Assembly (NCBI GenBank): GCA_025267735.1
Contig: CM046307.1
Span: 37,067,231 to 37,131,230 of the forward strand
DNA length: 64,000 nt
Reading direction: 5' to 3'
Source of the DNA: Mactra quadrangularis
Taxonomy: Eukaryota > Mollusca > Bivalvia > Venerida > Mactridae
The translations under genes and the position numbers were made by a program. Positions 25,012 through 36,386 of this stretch are shown here, piece by piece (the stretch's first letter is position 1; each line of letters opens with the position of its first letter). The notes under the pieces are model-generated. The model ran no database searches, was not told the origin of the DNA, and was given only the letters and a program-made list of their open reading frames with translations.

Positions 25012-25325
25012 GAGCCGCCCGGCTAGCTCAGTTGGTAGCATGTAAGTCTACTAATCGAGGCGTTGTGAGTTCGATTCCTGGGCGGGACATACTTTCGTGG
25101 AGCTTCGTCATGAAATTATATCTACGGCCATTCTCCCTCCTACCAATGTTTTTAATTATGTAGGGAAGTTGTCAGTCACTGACAAAGTATGTGCTTAGTA
25201 GTTGGTTAAAAGCTAAATCTAGAGATTAAGCTTTTCCAGGAGTGAGTAGGTTGACTGACCGCCGTTATATGACCTATACAATGTGTTGCAAAGGCGTTAA
25301 ACCCAACAAAAACAATAAAAAAAAA
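25012..25325 (+). mobile_element. SINE, family A, full length
   Basis: The head is CCCGGCTAGCTCAGTTGGTA with a B box GAGTTCGATTCCTGGGC. The body has ATTCTCCCTCCTACC and TTGTCAGTCACTGAC. The tail has TATATGACCTATACAATGTG, then GGCGTTAAACCCAACAAAAA. The flanks ACTTGTGCTAA (25001-25011) and ACTTGTTCTAA (25326-25336) form an 11-bp target duplication with one mismatch. Confidence 0.9.
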
Positions 25326-25599
25326 ACTTGTTCTAATATTTCCACGATGGAAAGCAGCTGTTTTCCATCAGACAAGTTGGTTTGAACATAGATCTCCACA
25401 CACACACACACATCTATATAAACAATACGTCAATGTCGTTTTAGAAGTTTTACACATGCAGTGTCATACGACTAGCTATTAAATCATAAGGTATTGGTGT
25501 TTCATTTCAGACCGTACAATTGTCGAAGTGAGAAATTGTAATTAGACTGTAATACTGCTTTCAGCATTTTTGTCTTCTATATTGTTTTATAAGGAAGAA

Positions 25600-25735
25600 A
25601 AAAATAATAGAATGTAATTAAATAATGACGTCATGGCTTAAGGATGTTATTGTCTGGTAATAATCAGCTTTCCAAGCGTGGTAGAGGTCAGCTTTATTGA
25701 TTTTATCTTGTAGTTGTATATACAATATTGTGTAT
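25600..25735 (-). repeat. TGACGTCA-containing interspersed repeat, copy 3
   Basis: Inverted relative to 19131-19250. On the minus strand it has GATAAAATCAATAAAGCTG, GAAAGCTGATTATTACCAG, CAATAACATCC, TGACGTCA (25626-25633) and ATTTAATTACATT. It is the longest of the four related copies. Confidence 0.55.
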
Positions 25736-26004
25736 AACTGGAAATATATATTGTCAAATTCAGTACATCTGACTTAAGCTTGACGATTATCTAACTATTA
25801 TGTGAAAAGAGGTACATCAACGGACTTAAAGTTTTTAAGTAAAACACTCTTACATTCAACGACTTTATCTGTGAAATTAGGTTTAACGATACATCAGAAC
25901 GAGCATATCATGCTCACGTTCTAAACGTCAATTTCTTGTTATAATATTCCAAGGAATGTATGTATGGTATGTATGTTGCAATTGAGCCCATGTATCATCT
26001 AAAT

Positions 26005-26301
26005 TTGTTTATTTGTTTGTATGTTTGTTTATTTGAGGCCGTGTCAACACAATTTAGGTCATTTTACGGCGTCCAGCGCACCTAACCTAGCTTTCCTGGA
26101 CCATTGTCTATAACCACTACTCACCTACCCTTCCACAAGGCCGGAAATTTCTCCATATTATCTAATCAATGGAGGAAATCGACATTATTGTCAAATTGTC
26201 ATGGAAGGGTATAACTTCCCCGGGTGGGATTCGAACCCGCACCCCCTCGGGCACGAGATTCCAAATCCCGGCGTGCTACCAACTGCGCTATCGACCCGGG
26301 T
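26005..26301 (-). mobile_element. SINE, family B, full length
   Basis: Minus-strand copy with the full tRNA-like head (CGATAGCGCAGTTGGTAGCA and GGGTTCGAATCCCACCC), body and tail, closely matching 16901-17187. A perfect 12-bp duplication, TATCATCTAAAT, lies at 25993-26004 and 26302-26313. Confidence 0.9.
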
Positions 26302-26319
26302 TATCATCTAAATAACGAC

Positions 26320-28860
26320 GCGACTATTTATATCCAAAATATTAAATTAATATTTGTGTTTCAGTAATTTTGATATGCCACAATGAAAGAGTTCAAGTAG
26401 TAGTGTATAAAAACTTTATATGATATTACATCAACATAGAAGTAACGCTATAAATTTGTTTTATTTTATTATAAATATGTTACAAAGTAAATTAAGTTAA
26501 TGATAAAAAAGCAATATGTCAACTGTCGTTTCTTATAAATAACAATATAAGTTACTATTACCACCAATGATCGTTAGTAAAAGCTTTGACGTAATTTAGA
26601 GATACTCGTTAATTGACCCCCCAAAATTGTACTGGCTAATTACTGTTTTATCCTTTTTATTTATATAGTTTGTGACTTTTCTCATATACAATATCCGTGT
26701 GTTTTATTAATAGTTAAGATGGCAAAGGTCAAAATTAAACAGTCAACTGCCTTAAATACAGTTAGTGCAGGATGGGCAATATCATCCAGATATCAAGAAA
26801 CATTTTGTCTGTCAAAATTAATGTTACTTAAACACTATTTAATGTGTTTCCTTAATATTTATTGTAGCAAATAACTTTTTAGCAATGTGCATGTACATTT
26901 AATTATTTGTTTAAAGATTATTAATTATTTGCCTGCTATTTTACACTCGTCAACAACAAGAATTTACCCTTTTAAAGTCTTCGAAGAGAAGCAATTGCAT
27001 TACTTGACTGTGACTGTTTCTCCTTAAGTTCCCTCATAAGAGTTGACTAATTTGATGCTTAAGACACATGTTCATCAATTTAAATTTGCCTCATTTTAAA
27101 ATGACATTAAAGAATAAGTAGGTCCTTATATGCATATTGCTTTAAAGCTAATTCAAAGGAATTCAGGTTTCAAACGTTTGTGATCTGTTTAATTGTACGA
27201 GTATATAGTATAGCGTGGAAAAAAGTCAGAGAAATGCACCTAGGGCCCGTATTATCAAACGTCTTAGGACTGATTTTAATCGTAAATCCTTCAATATTTT
27301 ATTGTTAAATTATCGTAAGATTTTTTATTATATTATCCAGGTCTATGGCACATGTGCAAATTTGACTGATGAGCGTGGAAATGTTAACACGTGTGTAAAC
27401 GAAGGTTAAAAAGTTACAGGACATGACCCGTATTCCGCTGATTTGCACGAAAATTGCACAATGGGGCTAAAATTAAAAAAAATATATAACGACTACTATA
27501 ATGCTCTGAAGTATTAATACATATATATGGGTAATATAATGTTTCTTACAAACAATTTATCATTTGAAATGAATGTTGTGCTGAAAAGGTTCTCCGAGTG
27601 CATCGACCTAAATTTATCCGTTGCATATCACTTCAAGAATCAACAAAGGACATACTTTTGATTTCCTGACATGTCTGCATAATAGTTCCTCAGACATTTA
27701 ACTTTTGTTTCATCTGTAATTTCCGTTGAGTGTTTTATAAAGTAGTCATTGTAAATATTTAATGACGATAAATCTCCGGTAAAAGTAAATGTTATTGTAC
27801 CAGTGCTTAGTACATTTAAGCAATATAACAACCCCACTTGTTGGAACTGGTGTTGCAAATAAAACAACTCTTTGTTTAACTTTATGCAAGACATTTAATA
27901 TATTGTACATGTTTACATGTATTTAACCTGACTTATATAGGCGTACTTGTTGCAACAAGTGCAGTGCAAAATACACATGAGGCATATAATACAATAATTA
28001 AAAACAAAAATAACAAATCCGTTAAATGTACCAGACAAAGAGTATTTGACAGAGAGGTATGTACATGTACCTGAAGTAGAATTTGTTGTAGATTTAACAA
28101 AAAAACAACTGCAGTTGAATGTCTTTGGTGTCATTTTTTGTGCACACAAGACTGTCCATTACACAATAAAAAAGGTAACTTTGTATTATTAGATGTATGT
28201 TGTATTTGACTTTCACGGAGAATGTAAGTCGCTGAATGTAATTAATTAGGTATCCTTATTTGTCTGCATGTTGCTATTTTACACCTAAATACAAATGAGG
28301 GTCAATAGTTTAAAAAATTAGTGAAACTACATGATACCTTGATGATACTGTTATAGTTCATATAAACTTAAATTTATTTAGGTCATGTACTTTTTATAGA
28401 CAGACGTTCTTGTTATAGTATTCGATTCTGAGATAAAAGTACAAAATATCTAAATAGTAGCCAAGTTTCCTGTCGATTACATGAACAGTGAATCAGCGTC
28501 AGATTGCTTGGCTGACGTTTGTATTGTTCAAATTGTTATCGACATGTTCATTGCAATTACAATACATTACACAGAACAAAGCAACATTTGAAGATAAAGT
28601 ACAGGGAATTGTATATGCACAGTATTTTATCTATGTCATATTGGCTTTGTGGATACAGCAAATGTAAATAAAATACTGTAAGTTTTTATCGCCGTTTCTG
28701 ATTTTAGTTGCTTCCATAAGCAAGACATTTTGACACTGGATATAACTATAAGTGGACACAAGTACGTTGTTAATACCAGAACGATGCAGTAGGCTTTAAA
28801 GATAAATTTTAAATGGATTTCATGCCGTTAACCAACAATTCATTACGTTGTGTACGGTGA
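26320..28860. other. Mostly featureless; possible MITE fragment at 27238-27330
   Basis: AT-rich sequence. At 27238-27330, AGGGCCCGTATTATCAAACG followed by TCTTAGGACTGATTTTAATC resembles the end of widespread animal MITEs beginning GGGCCCGTATTCAC. Only one end is present. The minus-strand frames at 27913-28149 and 27640-27894 lie in the same frame, separated by two stops. The first includes a hydrophobic stretch, but no family was recognised. Confidence 0.3.
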
Positions 28861-28875
28861 TGGACTCACATAACC

Positions 28876-29125
28876 TCAGCCGTCCGGCTAGTTCAGTTGG
28901 TAGCACGCAAGTCTACTGATCGAGGGGTCGTGGGTTCGATTCCCGGGCGGGGCATACTTTCGTGGAGTTTGGTCAAGAAATATATCTACGGCCATTCTCC
29001 CTCCTACCAATAATTTTTATTATGTAGGGCAGTTGTCAGTCACTGACGAAAGTATGCGCTTTCCGCCGTTATATGACCTATACAATGTGTTGCTACGGCT
29101 TTAAAACCAACAAAAACAAAATAAA
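28876..29125 (+). mobile_element. SINE, family A, internally deleted
   Basis: The head and first half of the body match 25012-25325. Then ATGCGCT joins directly to TTCCGCCGTTATATGACC, so the segment with the TTAGTAGTTGG and CAGAGATTTAGCC motifs (about 70 bp) is missing. A perfect 12-bp duplication, ACTCACATAACC, lies at 28864-28875 and 29126-29137. The deletion therefore may predate insertion. Confidence 0.85.
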
Positions 29126-29617
29126 ACTCACATAACCAGCTTGCGCGACATTATCCTTTAACTCTAGACTAGTCTTTTAGAAGCCAACTTAGCCCCCTCA
29201 AGAAATTAGTTGACATTTAAGATTAAATTCCCCTTGGATGGTTTAATCTGGCTTGAAATCGAACAGGGGCGTATTGACTAGAAAACATGCACTCTTCCAC
29301 CTCATAAATGACCGTGGTAATTTGGCAACAGTGTACTACCAAAGATCATGTATATGTATTTATATTTTCTTTATCTTCTGACATATTGTTATTTATGTAA
29401 CTTGTGAATGTAATAAAAATTATGTTCTGTTCTGTTCTATTTTGCTCCGAAAGATCATGGAGTCACGATACAATTATATCTTATAACATGGTTATTTTAA
29501 TCGTGATCATCGATCAGTCATCATCGACATGCCCAGGTTATACAGTTTACATAGGTATCGATGCTTATTATCAAGTTGTTGATATAAGGAAACCAGACCA
29601 AGTATAGTTCGTTTTTA

Positions 29618-29735
29618 CTCAGCTGTCAAAACATGAATAATTTCACGGTGACTTCGTGCTTTTTATTTTACACCCATGGTATTGTGATAGTGTGTAATCA
29701 ATCACCGTGAAATAATTCAAACTTTGACAGTTGAG
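29618..29735. mobile_element. 118-bp palindromic MITE
   Basis: The left arm 29618-29651 (CTCAGCTGTCAAAACATGAA, then TAATTTCACGGTGA) and right arm 29702-29735 are complementary over 34 bases with a few mismatches. The loop is about 50 bases. The outer flanks are T-rich on the left and A-rich on the right, so the repeat may extend a few bases. No clear target duplication was found. Confidence 0.65.
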
Positions 29736-29744
29736 AAAAAAATT

Positions 29745-31300
29745 GACAATATTAAGTCAATTATATAATGTATTTTTGTTTTCGCAGTCTTGGAGATGTC
29801 TTTAGACTATGTTATACATACTGTGTGATTTCTCGCATAAATACTTTAGCTAAATGTTATCCTAAAATAATAATAAAATAATACCAGACCAATAATTCAC
29901 GAAAGAAATAACGGAATAGATACACTATAAGTGTACTTAAACAACAGCTATTTATAGAACTATTAAGCGAGGTGTGTGATAGCTGAGAAATAACTAGAAA
30001 TAAAGGAACAGACAAAATTGTGTCAAGTTATTAGGAAACAATTGGACCATTTATCAAAACTTCGTACTAAAATTATACTACTGTGTTTACTAAATTAAAT
30101 GTAATTGGGATCATATACAATGCCCATTAAAGTTTCAAGACAAAAGAAATTTACTACAATTCTTGAATTTTTGTGATTATTTTTGTAGAATCATATAATC
30201 TTAAATATATTTAAGTATTGTTTGTGATAACATGGAAACAAATTTCATGAACGCAGCATATCTGTGAAATTCAGCATCTGACATCCTAAAGCATCAAAAC
30301 CGAGTTTATTGCAATTATTTTCCATAACATAGATTTTATGTTATTTTTGTAATCTCAGTTATACGTATAATGAAAACAACAAAAAATAAAGCAAAACTAA
30401 AACGCTTTTTTAAAGTAACACAATTATCAAATTTAAGATAAAAACTTTTCAGTGAACCTACAAATGAAAATGCCGCCAAACTTGTGGTGGTCACTTTTTA
30501 TGTTGTAATAATATAAGACAATAGATGATTAACATTGATCATACTGTTTAAATTAAATGGGTTAGTGGGCAAAATAATCAGTTCCAATTTTCCTGGTTCT
30601 GCATTATATTTTTATAGTTGTGATTGAAACAGACAAACTGATATATTACTTGGCAAACTTTTTCTTTATTTTCTCTTTATATTTGGGGTGTTTCCTAACT
30701 AGACCCATGTGGGTCAGGTTACCTAAAAATAGATTAATGTTTAAATATGCATTTACTGATGAGAAGATACTAGAGCTTGTTATTGTGCAACATTAGTATA
30801 ATTATAGTTAATTAAAAAATATCCTAACCGCCTAAGAATGTTGAAAAACTAAAAGCGACCAACGAAAAAATTTTGGTTCAGCAAGTACGACATATAATAA
30901 ATCTATAGATCTAAATAGCTTGGTGATTCCCTCAGTATCCTACTTTCGTTTCCAACAATGTGTATGCCACATGTTTTAATTCGTTCAGTTGAATGTTATA
31001 AGTGACAAATGTTATTAGTAAGTGTTTTCTTACGTTCTTAATACTGTTTTAAAGACTAAACTTGGTTTTATATTTTTGGCACAGTCATTTGCCTGTATAT
31101 CCCTTTAACCTTAAAGTCATCACTTATAATTATTGTTTAGATATGGCAAAGGTATATTTTAGTCCTAGTTATAACCTTGTCTTCAATATAAACTAAACCC
31201 CATTATAAAAACAAGTATTATACATGAAAAAAAAACATTATTGTGTTTCAGAATCTTCGATATATTTGTCACATAACAAGGTCATATGTAACTAGGTTCC
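29745..31300. other. No recognisable features
   Basis: AT-rich, no convincing exon or repeat. At its right edge, TCAGGAATCCATTAT occurs twice in tandem (31306-31345). Confidence 0.4.
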
Positions 31301-31384
31301 TTAATCAGGAATCCATTATCCATATCAGGAATCCATTATTCATTAATAAACATTACTGATTTTCTTTTTTTTGGGGGAGGGGGG

Positions 31385-31677
31385 TAAACGCAAACGTAAC
31401 AACACATTATATAGGTCATAACACGGCTGTCAGTCAACCTACTCGCCGTACCTTGAAAGGCCAAATCTCTGGATTTTGCTGCTAACCATTTACTATGCAA
31501 ATATTACCGCCAGTGTATGACAACTGCCGTACATGAATAAAAAACAGTGGTAGGAGGGAGTTTGGCCGTAAAAATGACCTATTTACAAAAGTATGTGCAA
31601 TGTATGCCCCGCCCGGGAATCGCATCCATGGCCCCTCAATCAGTAGACTTGTGTGCTGCCATCTGAGCTAGCCGATA
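31385..31677 (-). mobile_element. SINE, family A, old diverged copy
   Basis: Minus-strand copy with a recognisable tail (ACATTATATAGGTCAT on the plus strand), body and head (AGTAGACTTGTGTGCTGCCA). It carries many substitutions compared with 25012-25325, and its B box is damaged. It is the most diverged full-span family A copy here. Confidence 0.75.
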
Positions 31678-32167
31678 GGATTTGATAACCATGCTTCCAA
31701 GATGTTCTGTGTAAAACATAATAGACTGTAATGCATAGAAATGTTATGGGAATAAAATAACTATTGTAACCTAAATGGTAATTGCTTATCTAGGATAATA
31801 ACAGACCCTAATTTTGTAACACTTATTATTGAATATGACGTCACCTTTTTAATTGTGATATAAATCCATAGTAACTTCTTATGAACATACATATTAAGTC
31901 AAGGTTATGAATGTATAAACATGGATGGTAGTAAATTTAAACATGATATAAATTTTCACACGAAACACCTACATAAATTATCAAATCCCTGCAACCGTCG
32001 TACAAACATGTAGATAGACATGGTGACCAACTGTAGAGAAGTTAATCACAAACCCTACAGAGCGCTGTAGAATATTCAGCTTCTGTTGTAACAGATTTTG
32101 CTTGATATGCAAAGATTCGTTAATAATTAACTGATTATAAGTAGTTTGTGTGTTGTAAACTGCGAAA

Positions 32168-32423
32168 GCCGCACGGCTAGCTCAGTTGGTAGCACGCAAG
32201 TCTATTGATCGAGGTCATAAAATTATTTCTACGACAATTCTCCCTCCTACCAATGTTTTTAATTATGTAGGGCAGTTGTCAGTCACTGACGAAAGTATGC
32301 GCTTAGTTGTTGGTTAACAGCTAAATCCAGAGATTTAGCCTTTCCAGGAGGAGTGAGTAGGTTGACTGACCGCCGTTATATGACCAATAGAATGTGTTGC
32401 TACGGCGTTAAACAAACAAACAA
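32168..32423 (+). mobile_element. SINE, family A, B box deleted
   Basis: The head begins GCCGCACGGCTAGCTCAGTT and runs to GATCGAGG, then jumps to TCATAAAATTATTTCTACG. The B box and about 45 following bases are lost. The body and tail are complete, ending in GGCGTTAAACAAACAAACAA. TGTAAACT flanks it at 32154-32161 and 32424-32431. Without a B box this copy could not be transcribed from its own promoter. Confidence 0.8.
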
Positions 32424-32689
32424 TGTAAACTATGATCAAACACCAAATCAAAGAAAAACTGAACGATGGTCTTCTTGAGCGCAGCTGTTACCAGTGTTAA
32501 ACAATGTGTTAGACCGATCTTAATAAGTCTAAGCAGAATTCAAATTGATAGACAAGTGTATGGATCAGTATGAAACAATTTTATTACTATCTGCAAGGTA
32601 TAATAAAACTGATGGCATGAAAAAGTTAATACCCCAAAAATAGAGCTCAAATCTTTGCATTAACATTGTTTTTACAGTAATGAAAAAAA

Positions 32690-32800
32690 GAGAAACGATG
32701 GCAATCCTAAGATTATAATTATCTGACAGTAATCAGCTTTCAAAAAGCTATATTGATTTTATCATCTAAATTAGACCTTCTGAGGAGCGAAAACCATAAT
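32690..32800 (-). repeat. TGACGTCA-family repeat, copy 4 (core only)
   Basis: On the minus strand it has GATAAAATCAATATAGC, then TTTGAAAGCTGATTACTG. It matches the cores at 22115 and 25600. The TGACGTCA box is absent. Confidence 0.45.
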
Positions 32801-33420
32801 TATTACAACGTTAAGGCCTTGTGGTTAATGTAATTTAACTTTAAGTTCAAGTACCTATGGCCTTTATTCTACTTTGATTAAAACAACTTTATTGTACGGA
32901 AGAACAAGAGGTGACATGACCTAATTCATTTTATTCAGTTTATCAGACCTTATCACACATTTTGGTAATTTTGTACTCTTTTAATTAGTTGTGTCACTTT
33001 TCAAATATACTTGTAATAAAATCAATCGCCTAAACTGAAGTACATTTTGTATCTATGAAGTGCTTTTTTGGTTGCAAAAAAGCAATTGCAATTATAACAT
33101 ACAACAAACTGTTGCAAAATGAAAAAAGACCCATAACAACTTCAAGGTGTTGTTTGTGTGCTTATGAACAAAGCTTGAATGACTGTTCGATCACTGCTTT
33201 ACTTTGAAAGTTAAAAACCACAAAAAATCGAAATGTGTTGGTCTGTGTTGTTAAAGCCGTTACGTATTATTGGAGAAAAAATATTCTAAAATATCAGATC
33301 ACAATTTCTTCACAGCAATAATAAGGTTATTATTTTTTAAATGTTGTTTTTGAACATATGCAACATTATATCAATATAAAGAAATATACAGTTGACACGT
33401 ATCAAAATTGGTATTTTCTT

Positions 33421-33422
<2 letters not shown>

Positions 33423-33473
<51 letters not shown>
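33423..33473. repeat. (TA)n tract, 51 bp
   Basis: An uninterrupted TA dinucleotide run on the left side of the hammerhead ribozyme unit. Length is likely to vary between individuals, and assembly of such runs is often inexact. Confidence 0.95.
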
Positions 33474-33479
<6 letters not shown>

Positions 33480-33493
33480 GACGCTAATTAATT

Positions 33494-33533
33494 TGCCGTA
33501 GCGCTTTCAGCCTTTCGGCCTTCATCAGCGGCA
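33494..33533 (-). ncRNA. Type I hammerhead ribozyme motif
   Basis: Read on the minus strand: TGCCG (stem I, 33529-33533), CTGATGA (33522-33528), AGGCC-GAAA-GGCT (stem II with a GAAA loop, one bulged G), GAAA (33505-33508), GCGC (a two-base-pair stem III with no loop), UA, then CGGCA (33494-33498), which pairs with the five stem I bases. The predicted cleavage is after the A at 33499, within CUA. All invariant core boxes are present. A palindromic GCGC stem III is characteristic of the minimal hammerheads of Penelope-like elements and animal retrozymes, which act as dimers. The 84-bp unit lies between two TA tracts. No reverse transcriptase was found nearby, so it is probably a solo terminal remnant. 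Confidence 0.85.
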
Positions 33534-33555
33534 TTTATTTTCAAAATGACATTAC

Positions 33556-33557
<2 letters not shown>

Positions 33558-33613
<56 letters not shown>
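33558..33613. repeat. (TA)n tract, 56 bp
   Basis: The TA run on the right side of the hammerhead unit. Together with the left run, it suggests insertion of the ribozyme unit into a TA microsatellite, or expansion from a TA target duplication. Confidence 0.95.
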
Positions 33614-33615
<2 letters not shown>

Positions 33616-33619
33616 ACCG

Positions 33620-35000
33620 CATTCACTTCCTTGAATACGTAACTAGGGTAATAAAGTGATTATAGTTAACGAAATCTGAATTTATGCAAAATTTTATTGC
33701 AGACATACAAATTCAAATACATTAAAATACATTCGAGAAACACATAACTCTCAGATTGACTTAAACTTCTTATAATTGGAGAGAATAATAATCGTGACGA
33801 GCATTACATATATTATACGTTTGTAAAGACACCGTTATTTCATAGACACAGTATGTACGAAATAACATCTACACTCATAGTTATAATATTATTATATAAT
33901 TGATACTTATTATTCACCACAGCTAACGAAATTGTCTGCACGAACTTTAATATACCACTTTCGACAGTGTGAAAAGGTATTTTACAATTTAATCTGATCG
34001 TTATATATCTAATTTGCTATTTTAACCCACGATGTCTCGTTTGATTTCTTTGGGTACATTATACGTACTAAAGCTATGTAGAAAAAAGCATTATATTAGT
34101 GTTTACTTTCTTGTTTGGGTCTATTTAAGTATTTATCATGAAATCCTCTTTTAGCAAAATTATACCCCCTACAACCTATGGACCGACATAGGAGCTTACT
34201 TGAGTGGATCTTGCGGACTTTTTTCTATTAATAATATGTTGAATGACTATTGATGTATACAAAATTAGAACAGTGTAAAACTAAACAATAAAGAACACTT
34301 GTTATGACTTTTGCAACAAAATAAAAGCATAAGGTTTCTAATACATAAATAAATCTATGACACAACAAATCAAACTTGACATTATATAATCTATTTCAGA
34401 TCTCATAAATGAAATCAAATATTGATGTTGACAAAAGTCTAGTCAGTTGATTTATACTATCTTCTTGTATGGAGGGAAATGTCAGTAACACGATAACACT
34501 TTTTACGGTGGCAGAACATATAATCATGTATTTATTAGAATAAAAAACAATAATGGATTGGATTGTATACGTCACGGAAAGTTTGTTCCTTTATATTTTC
34601 ATGCTTAAAATATTTATCAGATTTATAATTTCCAATGTCAGTATATATTGCATGAAGAAAACCGGTCTCGCGACAATTTAATATTTTGTAACTTGTGTGT
34701 AAGCAATTACGTATATAAATTCGCTTGTGTTGGTGTCATATAAAATCTAAAAGCTTTGTAGATATAGAATTGTATACGCGTAAAGAACACTATAAAGGAC
34801 ATAATTAACAAAACATTGACATTTATATTACTTACAAATGAATGACTTACAAATAAATAATGGACAAGTTTCAGCCTTACATTACCATGTAATCAATATA
34901 GTTTGTTTAATGGCTTTATCGAAACATCAACTGCACAAAATCGATCAACGTTATATACCACATTACAATTATATCATAAAATGAGATAAGAAGTAGAATG
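33620..35000. other. No recognisable features
   Basis: AT-rich sequence without exon, SINE or inverted-repeat signals that I can support. Confidence 0.4.
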
Positions 35001-35009
35001 CACTTATTT

Positions 35010-35164
35010 CATGGGTGTTTGGGGAACAGTCAAAACTATTTTCCCGAGGTATCAGGGACAACTTAAAAACTGTTGCCCGAGGCCGTTAGGTTGAGGGCAA
35101 CAGTTCTTAATGTTGTCCCTGATACGGAGGGATAATAGTTTTGACTATTCCCCAAACACCCATG
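35010..35164. mobile_element. 155-bp near-perfect palindrome
   Basis: Starts CATGGGTGTTTGGGGAACAG and ends CCCCAAACACCCATG. The arms of about 70 bases pair with few mismatches, and a loop of about 16 bases holds GGCCGTTAGG. Inner arm words (AGGGCAACAGT, CAGTCAAAACT) recur in the adjacent element at 35455-35510, so the two are related. A transcript would form a long hairpin. Confidence 0.75.
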
Positions 35165-35176
35165 TAATAATTGTTT

Positions 35177-35624
35177 TATTACCTAATGCAAGTACAGATA
35201 TAACATGGCAATAAAGATAGTTTCAGAAGCGGATGACATTACGTGTGCTTAGCGAGTCCCGATTCTCAGCAAAAGTTCGAGATCCCCTCTCTTCAATGTC
35301 TTCAAACTGCGACATATCGTAGATATTTTCAACAGAATTTACTTTTTTCTACTTTTCGTTTAGTAACTCTAAAGACGCTTGCAATGATCTAGCTCATTGG
35401 ACGCTTGGAGTTTTTTTAATGCGGTTACTTCCCTTGGCACTGCACTCTATGAAACAGTTCGCATGTGAGGGCAACAGTTCGCACGCGAGGGCAACAGTCA
35501 AAACTGTTTCATGCGCAGTGGCGTTGCGCAGTAAAACATAACAGGTTTAACCCGGTTTCACTCAGAATAGTTGAAAAACAGTTAAAAATAGATAATTGAC
35601 ATTTATATAGAGCATTAGGTAATA
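35177..35624. mobile_element. Candidate element with TATTACCTAATGC termini
   Basis: TATTACCTAATGC at 35177-35189 is exactly inverted at 35612-35624. The interior holds a tandem pair of GTTCGCAYGYGAGGGCAACA (from about 35457) and an inverted ATGAAACAGTT/AACTGTTTCAT pair around it. These share words with the palindrome just to the left. The palindrome and this segment may be two parts of one larger element, or two insertions of the same family. Confidence 0.45.
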
Positions 35625-36341
35625 ATACGCTATGGTACAATGTACTAAGACATTCCATATAAAAGACAACGCATGTGTAACTGTCGAAAAATCTGATGAT
35701 GATGTTATTGTCAAAACATATCAAGAAGTCAGGATTTTTTATGGAAATGTGTACATAAGAATTTTGATATAGTAAACACTTTAAATACCATTCATAGGTC
35801 TTATTAATTATAATGTATGATGGTTGCCTAGTTTGTCGATGTCATGTCGATATGAAGATGTTTGCTCATCTTCGAAGTACTAGGTGTTTTACCTTTGAGT
35901 CAGCATCGATCTGTAAGTTCTTTTCCGGTACAATGTAATAGTTAATCTGTTTTCAAAACAGATTTTAGAACGATTTTATTAGTAATTTAATATTTCATTT
36001 TACGGTTGGTGTGTTTCTTATTTGTTGTCTATATAATTGAAAAAACGGCAGTTTTCTGTAGGTCAATAAGATTTACAATCGTTAGGAAGTCGATCAAACC
36101 AACACTGATACAATCACTACAACAAACAACCAATATCATTTTAAACATATTTGTCAAGTGATCATTATTATAAAAACAAAGAGTAACTTAGTCAAGAGCA
36201 GCAAAGTGACCATCGGTCGTTTCCATTGTTTTGTTTGATATGGAAAAGGGACAATCCCTGTCAAAATTGATTGTCATTAACATGTTTTTACATAAAAATA
36301 AATATAAAGTAATTCCATTAGATAAAGTATAAAACACTTAC

Positions 36342-36386
36342 TTGTAAGATTCCGTACTTAATTTCCAGTTCAAGAAATTCTTTGTC
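36342..36386 (-). CDS. SCYL2: SCYL2-like pseudokinase, 45-nt internal exon
   Basis: A short exon read on the minus strand. It is preceded by a pyrimidine-rich acceptor (TTTTATTCTTTTTCAG) and followed by a GTAAGT donor (36336-36341). It encodes exactly 15 residues, DKEFLELEIKYGILQ, in phase 0 at both ends. In SCY1-like 2 proteins the corresponding segment, IKDYKLYDVETKYGLLQ in the human protein as I recall it, follows the ASLANVLGNWE region directly. The exon at 40895-40994 ends at exactly that point with codon AAG. SCYL2 is a catalytically weak kinase-like protein of clathrin-coated vesicles and endosome-Golgi trafficking. The following exon, expected to start VSEGL, was not found down to position 1. 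Confidence 0.8.

Noticed and set aside
27640..28149. Two in-line minus-strand frames that might be one gene with a membrane segment
   Set aside because: Two stops separate them, no splice sites fit, and no family is recognised. Hydrophobic runs are common in T-rich sequence.
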